The position numbers and the translations under genes are program-made. A stretch of DNA of 64,000 bases from Martelella mediterranea DSM 17316. Lineage in GTDB: Bacteria; Pseudomonadota; Alphaproteobacteria; Rhizobiales; Rhizobiaceae. This document shows, piece after piece, positions 26,200 through 35,194 of this stretch. The stretch covers positions 62,001 through 126,000 of the forward strand of contig NZ_CP020333.1 of assembly GCF_002043005.1 (NCBI RefSeq), in the 5' to 3' direction. The notes below the pieces were generated by a model that saw only the letters and a program-made list of their open reading frames with translations, was not told where the DNA came from and did not search any database. Position 1 is the stretch's first letter. Every line of letters begins with the position of its first letter.

Positions 26200-27102
26200 T
26201 CATGGACGGGCGGACCGCCAGCGCTTCACATGATCGACGAGCGCCCGAAGTTTCGGCGGCAAGTTGCGCCGGCTGGGGTAGTAGAGAAAGAAGCCGGAAA
26301 AGGGAGGGCAATAGTCCTGAAGGACGGCGACCAACTGGCCGGTTTCGACATACGGCCTGAATGTATCCTCCATGCCGAAGGTGATGCCGCCGCCGGCGCA
26401 GGCTGTCCGGATCATCAGCCACATGTCGTTGGTGGTGATCCGGGGATTGACGGCCACGTCGAACTCGCGTCCATTCTCGCCGAATTCCCAACGATAAGGT
26501 GCGCTTCGCGGCGCCGGCCGCCAGCCGATACAATGATGCGCCGAGAGATCCGAAGGGTGTTCGGGCTGGCCGAAACGTTCGATGTAGGACGGCGCGGCAA
26601 AGGCGCCCTGGCGCTGCTCGCCCGACACCGGCACGGCGATCATGTCCTGATCGATGACTTCGCCCAGGCGCACCCCGGCATCGTAGCCTTCCGCGACGAT
26701 GTCAAACTCCTCGTCGGTGACGGTCACATCGATCCGGACGGCCGGGAAGGCCTCCGCGAAACGCGCCAAAAGCGGTCCGGAGATGAACTGCTCGGCAATG
26801 GAGGACACCGCCAGTCTCAACAAACCGCTCGGTTCGCTGTCGCGGTCTGAAGCTGCGGCGAGCGCCAGCCCGACTTCGCAAACGGCCGGCGCCACCCGCT
26901 GATACAGCTGTTCGCCGGCCTCCGTCAGGCTGACGCTGCGCGTCGTGCGCTGCACGAGCGCGACGCCCAGCCGGTCTTCGAGGCGGCGGATCGCCTGGCT
27001 GACCGCAGGCCGCGTGACGCCCAAAGTCTCGGCGGCCACGCGAAAGCTCCGCGCTTCGGCCACGGCCAGAAAAACAGACATGCCATTCAGATCGACGATC
27101 AT
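26200..27102 (-). CDS. LysR-family transcriptional regulator
   Basis: A 300-aa LTTR. The N-terminal helix-turn-helix region is FLAVAEARSFRVAAETLGVTRPAVSQAIRRLEDRLGVALVQRTTRSVSLTEAG, and the substrate-binding domain spans about residues 90-295. It resembles the LysR proteins at 27781 and 29794 in layout and in the GFDAGVRLGE...DMIAVP segment, so the three are likely paralogues. It is divergent from the region at 27199, where its usual partner gene appears to be missing. Confidence 0.9.
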   Translation of the reverse strand: MIVDLNGMSVFLAVAEARSFRVAAETLGVTRPAVSQAIRRLEDRLGVALVQRTTRSVSLTEAGEQLYQRVAPAVCEVGLALAAASDRDSEPSGLLRLAVSSIAEQFISGPLLARFAEAFPAVRIDVTVTDEEFDIVAEGYDAGVRLGEVIDQDMIAVPVSGEQRQGAFAAPSYIERFGQPEHPSDLSAHHCIGWRPAPRSAPYRWEFGENGREFDVAVNPRITTNDMWLMIRTACAGGGITFGMEDTFRPYVETGQLVAVLQDYCPPFSGFFLYYPSRRNLPPKLRALVDHVKRWRSARP

Positions 27103-27110
27103 TGGTTAGA

Positions 27111-27135
27111 AATAGTTACCGCAATAGTCACTATT
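27111..27135. promoter_or_regulatory. LysR-type operator candidate
   Basis: AATAGT and ACTATT as inverted half-sites separated by 13 bp, 9 bp upstream of the divergent LysR start. This is the interrupted dyad expected for an LTTR site. Confidence 0.5.
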
Positions 27136-27198
27136 GGGCAAGTTGTTCGTCCGCGTTGGCGCATCTACCTTCAACATCACCAACAGGAGACAGCTGAC

Positions 27199-27294
27199 AT
27201 GACGCTTGAACAAGATTTGAAGGGCGCCTTGATCCCGGCCCCGCAGTACATTGCCTGTCAGCAGCTTATCGGCAGCAACACCCCGCATTCGTAG
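27199..27294 (+). pseudogene. Possible 5' remnant of a LysR-divergent gene
   Basis: A 31-codon frame (begins MTLEQDLKGALIPAPQYI) with a good ACAGGAGA ribosome-binding site at 27182-27189. It stops at 27292-27294. Its promoter-proximal position opposite a LysR gene, and the abrupt end, suggest the head of a deleted oxidoreductase-type gene. It could also be a short leader peptide. No family can be assigned. Confidence 0.3.
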
Positions 27295-27359
27295 TGTCCG
27301 ATGCACCGCGCAGACAGGCATCGAAACCTCAAGGCCGAAACACTCAAAGGAGCAAGTCC

Positions 27360-27680
27360 ATGCGACAACGGGCTTATGCAGCACTCGTTACCGCCGCCCT
27401 TTCCGTTCAAACCGCAGAAGCACAGGAAGCCAATATGCAACCGAACCACCCCTATGCCGGCATGTGGGTCACCGACGACAACCGCGTGCGTCATGAACTT
27501 CTGCCGAATGGACGTTACGTCGAGGCCCGGGGCCAGCGCGAGCGCGCCTATGAGGGCCGCTACGAAGTCGACGGCACGCATATCGAATACTGGGATGACA
27601 CCGGGTTCACCGCCGACGGCGATTTCGTCGATGAGAACACATTGCACCATGGCGGCATGATTTTGCGCCGCACGCCGTGA
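27360..27680 (+). CDS. Atu4866-domain secreted protein
   Basis: A 106-aa small protein. The start at 27360 follows AAAGGAGC and opens a short signal-like N-terminus (MRQRAYAALVTAALSVQTAEA). The mature part matches the Agrobacterium Atu4866 domain: HPYAGMWVTDDNRVRHELLP, RYVEARGQRERAYEGRYEV and YWDDTGFTADGDF. Function is unknown. In related genomes it sits among LysR-regulated redox genes, as it does here. Confidence 0.82.
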   Translation: MRQRAYAALVTAALSVQTAEAQEANMQPNHPYAGMWVTDDNRVRHELLPNGRYVEARGQRERAYEGRYEVDGTHIEYWDDTGFTADGDFVDENTLHHGGMILRRTP

Positions 27681-27780
27681 CCCACGATGCGCAGATTCAA
27701 CGGCTCAGCGCGGATTGAAGCGTGCCGCAAACCCTCCCGCACCACCCTTGCAGGAGCGAAGCAGCACGCGTCGTCACCCA

Positions 27781-28680
27781 TCATCGGCTGCGATCCACTT
27801 GTCTCAATATGTCGATGAAGGCGCGAAGCGGTGACGGGACGTGCCGGCTGCGCGGGTAATAGAGCGCCAGTCCCGGTATTGGCGGGCACCAGTCATCCAA
27901 CAGGGTGATGAGTTGGCCCGATACCAGGAAAGGCCGGGCGACGTCTTCCGGCACATAGGCGATGCCAAGCCCGTCAACCGCCGCCTGCACGAGAAGATCA
28001 TTGTCATCAAGTGAAAGATTGCCCGGAACATCGACAACGATTTCGGCGCCGCGCTTTGAAAATTCCCAGCGATAGCGCTTTCCGCTCGGTAGACGCTGGC
28101 GGATGCAGGCATGTCCATGGAGATCATCCGGCGTCTTCGGGACGGTTTTGTCCTCCATGTAGGATGGAGCCGCTACCGCTACAAAACGGACGTTTCCTCC
28201 GAACGTCACCGCGACCATGTCTTGCGGGATCGCCTCCAGCAAGCGCACACCGGCGTCGAAACCCTGTTCCACGATGTCGACGAGCCGGCCTTCGGACACA
28301 AGATCAAGCTCGACGGCCGGATAGCGATCGAGGAACCGCGGCACGACCGTGTCGAGAAGGATACGGGCACCGCTCTTGTTCGCGTTGATCCGCAGCATTC
28401 CGCTCGGAGTGCCACGCTCTTCCGAGAGCGTGTCGAGCGCTCGGTCGAGGTCCCGAAGCACCGGATCGAGGTTCTCAAGCAAGCGAGCCCCGGCCTGGGT
28501 CAACGACACGCTGCGGGTTGTCCGGTTGAAAAGCCGCACACCCAGCTTTTCCTCCAGCCCGATGATCGCATGGCTGAGGGCAGAGCGCGAAACGCCGATT
28601 TCATCCGCAGCGCGGCGGAAACTCCGGTGGTTGGCCACGGCCGCAAACGCGGCCAGATCATTGAGGCTGGGACGCGTCAT
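27781..28680 (-). CDS. LysR-family transcriptional regulator
   Basis: A 299-aa LTTR with helix-turn-helix FAAVANHRSFRRAADEIGVSRSALSHAIIGLEEKLGVRLFNRTTRSVSLTQAG and an effector domain containing GFDAGVRLLEAIPQDMVAV. It is divergent from the short-chain dehydrogenase at 28774 (93 bp between starts), which it probably controls. Confidence 0.9.
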   Translation of the reverse strand: MTRPSLNDLAAFAAVANHRSFRRAADEIGVSRSALSHAIIGLEEKLGVRLFNRTTRSVSLTQAGARLLENLDPVLRDLDRALDTLSEERGTPSGMLRINANKSGARILLDTVVPRFLDRYPAVELDLVSEGRLVDIVEQGFDAGVRLLEAIPQDMVAVTFGGNVRFVAVAAPSYMEDKTVPKTPDDLHGHACIRQRLPSGKRYRWEFSKRGAEIVVDVPGNLSLDDNDLLVQAAVDGLGIAYVPEDVARPFLVSGQLITLLDDWCPPIPGLALYYPRSRHVPSPLRAFIDILRQVDRSR

Positions 28681-28773
28681 TCGTGATTTATCCTCACCAG
28701 CTTATCTCATATTGGAAATCTTATATCACCAAACCTCAGGCTTTACATGAGGACGAACAGAAAAGGAGATCAC

Positions 28774-29607
28774 ATGCACAAGACATGGTTCATTACAGGC
28801 GCCTCCTCGGGCCTCGGTCTGGAAATGACGCGGCAACTGCTCGCCGCTGGGCACAAGGTGGTCGCGACCACCCGCCGGTCCGGAACATTGTCCCAGCTCG
28901 AGCAGGACTTCCGCGAGAACCTGGATGTCGTTCAGCTCGATCTGACGGAACCCGAGGGCATTGTCGCTGCCATTGAAAATGCCTTTTATCGGCACGGCCA
29001 CGTTGACGTGTTTGTCAGCAATGCCGGCTATGGCCTTTTCGGCGCGGCCGAAGAACTGACGAACGCCGAGATTGACCGGCAGATTGCCACCAATCTGGCT
29101 GGCTCCATCCATCTGATCCGAGCGGCCCTCCCGATGCTCAGAAAGCAGGGCGGCGGACGTTTCGTCCAGGTCTCCTCGGAAGGCGGGCAGATTGCCTATC
29201 CGGGCTTCAGCCTTTATCACGCGACGAAGTGGGGGATTGAAGGCTTTGTCGAATCCGTCGCTCAGGAAGTCGCTCCCTTCGGCATCGACTTCATCATCGC
29301 CGAGCCGGGGCCGACGGGCACGAATTTCGGGGCCAATCTGGTCCGTGCAGAGCCCATGGATGCCTATGCGGAAACCCCTGCCGGCGCCGTCCGCCGCGCG
29401 ATCGGCAATGGCAGCTTCGAGATAAAGGGCGATGCCGCCCGGACCGTGGCAGCAATCATTTCAGCCGCCGAGAGCGAGGCGCCACCTTTGCGGTTGGCGC
29501 TGGGAAGCACGGCCTATGCCTCCATCTCGCAGGCACTTTCCGCACGCTTGCGCGCCGTTGAGGCGCAGCGAGAGGTAGCGGATTCCGCCGACCGGCAGGC
29601 TCCCTGA
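28774..29607 (+). CDS. Short-chain dehydrogenase/reductase
   Basis: A 277-aa classical SDR. The ATG at 28774 is favoured by AAAGGAG at 28762-28768. The cofactor motif is TGASSGLG at residues 8-15, NAG lies in VSNAGYG, and the catalytic Tyr-x-x-x-Lys is YHATK. The residue after strand 2 region (TTRRSG) favours NADP. It is under the divergent LysR gene 27781-28680. The substrate is unknown. Confidence 0.9.
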   Translation: MHKTWFITGASSGLGLEMTRQLLAAGHKVVATTRRSGTLSQLEQDFRENLDVVQLDLTEPEGIVAAIENAFYRHGHVDVFVSNAGYGLFGAAEELTNAEIDRQIATNLAGSIHLIRAALPMLRKQGGGRFVQVSSEGGQIAYPGFSLYHATKWGIEGFVESVAQEVAPFGIDFIIAEPGPTGTNFGANLVRAEPMDAYAETPAGAVRRAIGNGSFEIKGDAARTVAAIISAAESEAPPLRLALGSTAYASISQALSARLRAVEAQREVADSADRQAP

Positions 29608-29635
29608 ACCGCAATGCCGAAACCAGGAACATCAA

Positions 29636-29827
29636 GAGGAGACAAACAGGCCCATCCGGAAACGCGTCCTGGCCATCGTCCTCACCATCGGGTGTTCACT
29701 TGCCTTTGCCCAGACCCCGTCAGAAAACCAGATGGCAGGTGCATGCCGGATGATGTCGGCGACGACAATCCCCGGTGGCCAAGACATACCGGCTTATGGA
29801 TCGAGCGGGCTTCTGGCTGCCTCCCAA
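29636..29827 (+). pseudogene. Decayed gene for a small secreted protein
   Basis: An AGAGGAG-type ribosome-binding site near 29635-29641 is followed, at the expected start position (29648-29650), by AGG instead of ATG. The frame then reads RPIRKRVLAIVLTIGCSLAFAQ, a convincing signal peptide, plus about 40 residues before a stop at 29825-29827, inside the 3' end of the LysR gene. It looks like a lost start codon plus truncation. The TTIP segment hints at a cyclophilin-like-fold protein, but this is too weak to name it. Confidence 0.35.
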
Positions 29828-30714
29828 TCATAGCGCCTCATGTGATCGAGGAACGCCCGCATGGCCGCGCTCGGGAGGCGGCGGTTGGGGTAATAGAGAA
29901 ACCAGTGGGGCAGCAGGAGACTCCAATCGGAGAGGAGCTCCACCAGCCGCCCCGTCAGGATATGGGGTCTGGCGTAGTCATCGAATAGATGTGCGATCCC
30001 CTGACCGGCCAGCGCCCCTTGCAGCTCGTTATGCGCAGTGTTGACCGTCAGGCGTCCTTCGGGCGATATTTCGATCTCTTCGTGCCCGACTTTGAACCGC
30101 CATGTGGCCAGAGTGCCGCCCGGAAATCTGCGTTTGATGCAGTCGTGATTGATCAGATCGCCGGGAGCCTGCGGCTGGCCGTGCCTCTCGATGTAGTCCG
30201 GCGAGGCAACGATCGCATAGCGAAGCGCCGGTCCAAGCGGGAGTGCAATCATATCCTGTGCCAATTGCTTTCCGAACCGGACGCCGGCGTCGAAGCCTTG
30301 CGCGACGATGTCGATCACCGCCGCATCGCTGATGAGCTCGATTTTGACGTCCGGATAGAGACGCATGAAGTCGAAAGCCAGCGGACAGAGAAAATGATCG
30401 ATGGCGGGCGCGGGCGCATTGATCCTCAATGTCCCCGATGGATTGTCCCTCAATTCGTCGACCTCAGCGATAGCAAGCCTGATATCGCTCAATGCCGGCG
30501 CCAGGCGTTGCAGAAGGCGCTGTCCCGCCTCGGTCGGGGATACGCTTCTCGTCGTCCGATTGAGGAGGCGAATGCCGAGCGCCTCCTCCAGGCCATTCAT
30601 TGTCTGGCTGAGGGCAGAGGAGGAAACCCCTCGCTCGAGCGCCGCCGCGCGGAAGCCGCCACATCGGACGATCGCGACAAACACATCAAAGCTGTCCAGA
30701 CGTATCGGGTCCAT
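29794..30714 (-). CDS. LysR-family transcriptional regulator
   Basis: A 306-aa LTTR, taking the Met at 30714 (MDPIRLDSFDVFVAIV) as the start; an in-frame ATG at 30753 is the alternative. The helix-turn-helix is FRAAALERGVSSSALSQTMNGLEEALGIRLLNRTTRSVSPTEAG, and the effector domain includes GFDAGVRFGKQLAQDMIALPLG. It is divergent from the MBL-fold hydrolase at 30885 and is the likely regulator of that unit. Confidence 0.88.
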   Translation of the reverse strand: MDPIRLDSFDVFVAIVRCGGFRAAALERGVSSSALSQTMNGLEEALGIRLLNRTTRSVSPTEAGQRLLQRLAPALSDIRLAIAEVDELRDNPSGTLRINAPAPAIDHFLCPLAFDFMRLYPDVKIELISDAAVIDIVAQGFDAGVRFGKQLAQDMIALPLGPALRYAIVASPDYIERHGQPQAPGDLINHDCIKRRFPGGTLATWRFKVGHEEIEISPEGRLTVNTAHNELQGALAGQGIAHLFDDYARPHILTGRLVELLSDWSLLLPHWFLYYPNRRLPSAAMRAFLDHMRRYDWEAARSPLDP

Positions 30715-30884
30715 TTGCGAAGCATGCCTTATCAGGCTGGTCTTTATTGACATACTTATCAGGACAATAGGCCTGTGTCATCCTTTCCTGAGCGATAGCC
30801 CGGCGTATAGCCCGGCGTAATGGCTGCTGCCCTACCCACCATGAATGCGGCGGCCGCGCATGCCCACCACGGAGGAAAGACCGA

Positions 30885-31877
30885 ATGAGTGCCTTCACCC
30901 TCAACAGACGAACCGTCATGCTGTCCGCTGTCGCTGGCGCGTCGAGCATGCTGCTCCCCAGCCTGGGCGGCTCCGGCAAGGCCGCGGCGCAAGGTGTGCC
31001 TGCATTGCGCGGGAACACAGGTCACTACCGTTTCCAGGTGGGCGAGATCGTCGCCACCGTTCTGAGCGACGGCATTATCCAGGGCCCGCCGCAGGTCTAT
31101 GCGAGCAACGCCCCGGAAGCCGCGTTGCAGGAGGTTTTGCGCCAGGCTTTTCTGCCGACCGATCACATGACGCTCAATCTGAACACGCTCCTGATCGAGA
31201 CCACCGGTCGCCGGATTCTCATCGAAGCCGGGGCCGGCGCGACCATGGGACCGAATGGCGGGCGGATCTTCGACAACCTCGCGGCGATCGGCCTCGGCCC
31301 CGAGGATATCGATGCGATCGTCATCTCCCACACCCACCCCGACCATGTCGGCAATTTGAAAGCCGCAAACGGCGGCAAGGCCTTCCCCCGCGCCACGGTG
31401 TTCGTGCCGAGGGCCGACTGGGATTTCTTCGTCCGCGCCGACCCGGACCTGTCCTACATGCCGGTTCCCGAGGAGTTCCGCCTGCGGTTCGCCGCCAACA
31501 TCAAGGACAGCCTCGAACCGGTGATGGACGATATCGAGTTTTACGAAGCCGGCGCCGAGATTGTGCCGGGCCTGACGACCATCGTTGCGTCCGGACACAC
31601 GCCCGGCATGGCGACATTCCTCGTTCATTCGGGACGCGACCAATTGCTGCTGACAGCGGATCTCGCCTACCACCCGGTCGTCAATATCGATCGACCCTGG
31701 CTTCCGGGGCCCGACCGCGACAAGGAGACCGCGCTCGCCTCGCGCCGTCGCATCTTCGACCGGGCGGCGGCAGATCGTATTCCGGTGCTCGGCTTCCATT
31801 TTCCTTTCCCCGGCCTTGGCCATATGCTGAAGACCGATGCCGCCTATGCCTGGGTGCCTGCCAACTGGCAGTTCTGA
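30885..31877 (+). CDS. Tat-exported MBL-fold metallo-hydrolase
   Basis: A 330-aa protein with a twin-arginine leader (LNRRTVMLSAVAGASSM) ending near KAAAQ. The metallo-beta-lactamase fold follows, with the dinuclear metal motif HTHPDH near residue 148, a downstream His in SGHTPGMATF and the metal-bridging Asp in LLLTADLAYHP. The family includes lactonases, quorum-quenching enzymes and glyoxalase II relatives. It is followed closely by another apparently Tat-exported protein. Confidence 0.87.
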   Translation: MSAFTLNRRTVMLSAVAGASSMLLPSLGGSGKAAAQGVPALRGNTGHYRFQVGEIVATVLSDGIIQGPPQVYASNAPEAALQEVLRQAFLPTDHMTLNLNTLLIETTGRRILIEAGAGATMGPNGGRIFDNLAAIGLGPEDIDAIVISHTHPDHVGNLKAANGGKAFPRATVFVPRADWDFFVRADPDLSYMPVPEEFRLRFAANIKDSLEPVMDDIEFYEAGAEIVPGLTTIVASGHTPGMATFLVHSGRDQLLLTADLAYHPVVNIDRPWLPGPDRDKETALASRRRIFDRAAADRIPVLGFHFPFPGLGHMLKTDAAYAWVPANWQF

Positions 31878-31906
31878 CGCTCGGCAAGTCGAGAGGTTTC
31901 AAGACC

Positions 31907-32494
31907 ATGCTGCTCAACACCAGACGTTCCTTTTTGACGGCCTTTCTGGCTCTGCCTCTCATCGATGCGGCCAGAAGGAAGGCCTTTGCGCAGACCGCTC
32001 CCGAACTGCCGCTGACCCGCGCATGCAATGATGGAGACGAACGCACGCTCGAACGCGAAGCCGGGCCATTCTTCAAACCGAATTCACCTCTCAACAGCGA
32101 TCTCTATCCCGATGCACCCGGAGGCGAACGGATAACCGTCGCCGGCTTCGTCCTCGACAATCGCTGCCGCCCGCTTGCCGGCAGCCTCGTCGAGATCTGG
32201 CACGCGGACGAAAACGGCGACTACGACACCGTCGGCTTTCGGCTCCGCGGCCATCAATTCACCGACGCACAGGGCCGCTGGTGGTTCAACACCATCGTGC
32301 CCGCGCTCTATCCGGGCCGCACCCGCCACTTTCATTTCAAGGTTCAGCGTCCCGGCGGGCGCGTCCTCACCACGCAGCTTTATTTTCCCGGGGAACCCGG
32401 CAATGCCCGAGATCGGCTCTTTCACGAGACCCTTCTGCTCGAGCTGAGGGATACGGATGATGGTGGTTTCGGCCAGTTCGATTTCGTCGTTTGA
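31907..32494 (+). CDS. Exported intradiol ring-cleavage dioxygenase-like protein
   Basis: A 195-aa protein starting at the Met of MLLNTRRSFLTAF, a Tat-type leader. The rest matches the intradiol (protocatechuate/catechol) dioxygenase beta-sandwich. A first Tyr in WHADENGDYD, a second in ALYPGRTRHFHF, and the two His in HFHF correspond to the Tyr2-His2 iron ligands. At about 160 mature residues it is shorter than catabolic intradiol enzymes, like other exported dioxygenase-like proteins of unknown substrate. It starts 29 bp after the MBL gene stop. Confidence 0.83.
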   Translation: MLLNTRRSFLTAFLALPLIDAARRKAFAQTAPELPLTRACNDGDERTLEREAGPFFKPNSPLNSDLYPDAPGGERITVAGFVLDNRCRPLAGSLVEIWHADENGDYDTVGFRLRGHQFTDAQGRWWFNTIVPALYPGRTRHFHFKVQRPGGRVLTTQLYFPGEPGNARDRLFHETLLLELRDTDDGGFGQFDFVV

Positions 32495-32535
32495 GGAATG
32501 GTCACCATGTCGAGACGCGATTCTTCCGTGCGGGC

Positions 32536-33420
32536 TCACTGTCTCGCGCTGACGGCAGGGGCGAGGACTTCGAGGCACCACGTGCGGAAGTCGGTCGGCG
32601 CCGGATTCGGTTCCGGTCTCCGGACACGTCGATCCAGTCCTTCATTCTTCGCTGTCAGCATCTCGATCATCGCCTGTGCCATGCCCTCGGAGGCGCCATG
32701 AGCGAGCGTCATGTCGTGCATCTCGCGCATCGACATCTCCTGAAACCGGATGGGCCGCGCCAAGGTCTCGCTCATAACGGCCGCCATCTCGGCGAAGGTG
32801 ATATCCTCGGGCCCCATCATCGGAATTGCATCCACACCGGTCCAGCTGGCGTCGAGCAGGAGGTTTGATGCAACGGCAGCCACATCACGTGTGGCGACGG
32901 CGGTCACAGGGAGGTCGGCCGGCGACGGCCAGTAAAACACGCCGTTGGCGGCGATGCCGTCGATCTGCCGCAGCAGGTTTTCCATGAGCGACCCGCAGGC
33001 AAGTGCGCGATAATGAACGCCAGTCTCGGCAATCATGTCGTCCAGGGCCAGCGTGGCGGTGACATGGCCGGCGGCCCGCGGCCATCCGCGTCCCAGCGCC
33101 GATATGCCCACCACGCGCTTTACGCTATGTGCCGCCATCGCCTCGCAGCCCGCCCGGGAGAAGTCGACATAGGCAGCCATCGCGCTTTCCGCTTTCATGT
33201 CGCCGGGCGGTAGCCAGAAGACGCTATCGGCACCCTCGAATGCGCGTGAAACCGTTTCTGCATCACCGTGAGAGCCGGCAACGACCTCAACCTTGTTGCG
33301 CAGCATTGCTGGAATCTGATCGGGATTGCGGGCAATCACCCGAACCGGTTTTGATCCAGCCACAATGCGTTCGAGAACCTTTCGGCCGATATTGCCGGTC
33401 GGAGCGGTTATGACGATCAT
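32536..33420 (-). CDS. NmrA-like NAD(P)-binding protein
   Basis: A 294-aa atypical short-chain dehydrogenase of the NmrA/QOR2 type. It has the N-terminal MIVITAPTGNIGRKVLERI nucleotide-binding motif, no YxxxK catalytic pair, and family segments such as GADSVFWLPPGD and GPEDITFAEMAAVMSE. Members sense NAD(P) or reduce quinones. It is divergent from the AraC regulator at 33536 (115 bp between starts), which probably controls it. Confidence 0.86.
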   Translation of the reverse strand: MIVITAPTGNIGRKVLERIVAGSKPVRVIARNPDQIPAMLRNKVEVVAGSHGDAETVSRAFEGADSVFWLPPGDMKAESAMAAYVDFSRAGCEAMAAHSVKRVVGISALGRGWPRAAGHVTATLALDDMIAETGVHYRALACGSLMENLLRQIDGIAANGVFYWPSPADLPVTAVATRDVAAVASNLLLDASWTGVDAIPMMGPEDITFAEMAAVMSETLARPIRFQEMSMREMHDMTLAHGASEGMAQAMIEMLTAKNEGLDRRVRRPEPNPAPTDFRTWCLEVLAPAVSARQ

Positions 33421-33535
33421 TGTCGAATTCCCTGTGTTTCCTGGCGTTTTTCGCTGGTCGGGAATTTAGGCGCCGAAAATCGAACGATACATGCTATAAA
33501 ATTCGGATTTTCATCGAGATCGTTCGAAAAATGCC

Positions 33536-34459
33536 ATGGATCCATTGTCTCAAATCGTATCGACCCTGAAGCCGAAACATCTGCGCGCCGTCGGACTGGA
33601 GGCCGGGGGCGCCTGGTCCCTGGCTTTCGGCCATTATGAGGGCATCAAGTTCAATGCCGTTACGAGGGGCCATTGCTGGCTGTCGATGGAAGGCCTTGCC
33701 GCACCGCTGCGCATTTCCGCCGGCGATTGCTTCCTGCTGACACAGGGCACCCCGTTTCGGCTGGCGACCCACCTGGAAGCGCCTTCGACCGATGCCGCCA
33801 GTATTCTCGGGCCGCTCCGCGGTGGCGCCATCGCGCGGTTGAATGAAGGGGACGATTTTCTGCTGTTCGGCAGCCGGTTCATTCTCGATGGTGAGCATGC
33901 GCGGTTTCTGCTGAATTCGCTGCCGCCGCTGGTTCACATCAAGGCCTCCGATCACGACGAAACACTGGCCTGGGCGCTGCAGCGGCTGCAACGCGAACTC
34001 GGAGAAGAACGCGCGGGCGGCACCCTTGCCGTGGATCATCTCGCGCATTTGATGCTGATCGAAGTCCTGCGGCGCTACGTCGCCAACGGGGCGCCGGACA
34101 CGATGGGCTGGCTGCGGGCCCTCTCGGACGGCCGGATCAGCCGGGCCTTGCGCCTGATGCACGAGCAGCCTGAGCGGCGCTGGACGTTGACCGACCTCGC
34201 CAGCAAGATCGGCATGTCCCGCACGAGCTTTGCGGTCCACTTCAAGGCATGTGTCGGTCTGCCGCCCCTTGAATACCTGACCCGCTGGCGCATGGTCCTG
34301 GCGAGCGACCATCTGGTCTCACCCGGGACCAGCATCGCCGCCGTTGCATCCGCGCTCGGCTACGAGTCCGAGAGCGCTTTCGGTGCGGCGTTCAAGCGTG
34401 TAATGGGATGTTCGCCTCGCAAATACGCCAGATCCCGCGCCGTCAACGCGCAAGGCTGA
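33536..34459 (+). CDS. AraC-family regulator with N-terminal cupin (Cupin_6 type)
   Basis: A 307-aa regulator. An N-terminal cupin-like domain (about residues 10-170, with GHCWLSMEGLAAPLRISAGDCFLLTQG) precedes two C-terminal helix-turn-helices (WTLTDLASKIGMSRTSFAVHFK; SIAAVASALGYESESAFGAAFKRVMG). This class typically controls an adjacent oxidoreductase, here the NmrA-like gene. Its 3' end overlaps the convergent methyltransferase by 17 bp. Confidence 0.9.
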   Translation: MDPLSQIVSTLKPKHLRAVGLEAGGAWSLAFGHYEGIKFNAVTRGHCWLSMEGLAAPLRISAGDCFLLTQGTPFRLATHLEAPSTDAASILGPLRGGAIARLNEGDDFLLFGSRFILDGEHARFLLNSLPPLVHIKASDHDETLAWALQRLQRELGEERAGGTLAVDHLAHLMLIEVLRRYVANGAPDTMGWLRALSDGRISRALRLMHEQPERRWTLTDLASKIGMSRTSFAVHFKACVGLPPLEYLTRWRMVLASDHLVSPGTSIAAVASALGYESESAFGAAFKRVMGCSPRKYARSRAVNAQG

Positions 34460-35114
34460 GCGGGATCGCTCGCCTTTCGAGTTCATCCACGGCGCTTTCC
34501 GGTGTCGGTAAGGCCGGTGCATTGCCGGCAATGCCCGGCGTCCTGCGACGCTGGATTCGGTAGACGGCGGCGGGCGGCACGTTTGCAAAGGTCCCCCCGA
34601 TATAGGTGGCCTTGAGGCCGAGCCGATCGAGAAGCCGGCGTGATACCGGACAGCGCGGCCCATAGGTGAACTGATAGAATGCGCCGCCGGGGCGGAGCTG
34701 GGAAAATGCACCCGTCAGGATCGCATAGACGGTTCGCGGCGGCATCGACAGCAGCGGTAGTCCGCTGATGACGGCGCCGACCGGGTATCCGCCGAACAGA
34801 TGGACATCACGCAGGCGCGTTGCGTCCATCCACACCGTCTTCGCGCGCGGAAAATCTGCCTTCAGCTTCGCGGCGAAAGCCTTCCCGGATTCGACGAGCG
34901 CGAGGTTCTCCTCTCTGACCCCGCGCGCCAGAAGCGCACGGGTGAATACGCCCGTGCCGGGACCGAGTTCGAGCACTGGTCCCGTCGTCGCCGAAACCTC
35001 CGATACGATCAGGGTGGCCAGCGCCCGTCCGGATGGCGTTACTGACGCAACCCGGAGCGGTTCTGACAGCCAGGCGCGGAAGAAGCTCAGTCTCTCGGTT
35101 GCGTTTTTCAGCAT
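34443..35114 (-). CDS. Class I SAM-dependent methyltransferase (PmtA-like)
   Basis: A 223-aa methyltransferase. The Met at 35114 is chosen for its GGAGG just upstream; 28 further upstream codons are open but not conserved in pattern. The SAM-binding motif I is VLELGPGTGVFTRALL near residue 50. The N-terminus (FFRAWLSEPLRVASVTPSGRALA) and the YQFTYGPRCPVSRRLLDRLGL stretch fit the rhizobial phospholipid N-methyltransferase/rRNA-dimethylase-like group. It may act on phosphatidylethanolamine, but the substrate is inferred. It is the last gene of the unit that begins with the MFS transporter. Confidence 0.8.
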   Translation of the reverse strand: MLKNATERLSFFRAWLSEPLRVASVTPSGRALATLIVSEVSATTGPVLELGPGTGVFTRALLARGVREENLALVESGKAFAAKLKADFPRAKTVWMDATRLRDVHLFGGYPVGAVISGLPLLSMPPRTVYAILTGAFSQLRPGGAFYQFTYGPRCPVSRRLLDRLGLKATYIGGTFANVPPAAVYRIQRRRTPGIAGNAPALPTPESAVDELERRAIPLSLAR

Positions 35115-35194
35115 GTCCGATCCTCCAAGGCGAGAGGATCGAAGGGGCGGTGTCGAGCGATCGAATTGACCAGACTGGCCAGCGTCTCCATTTC

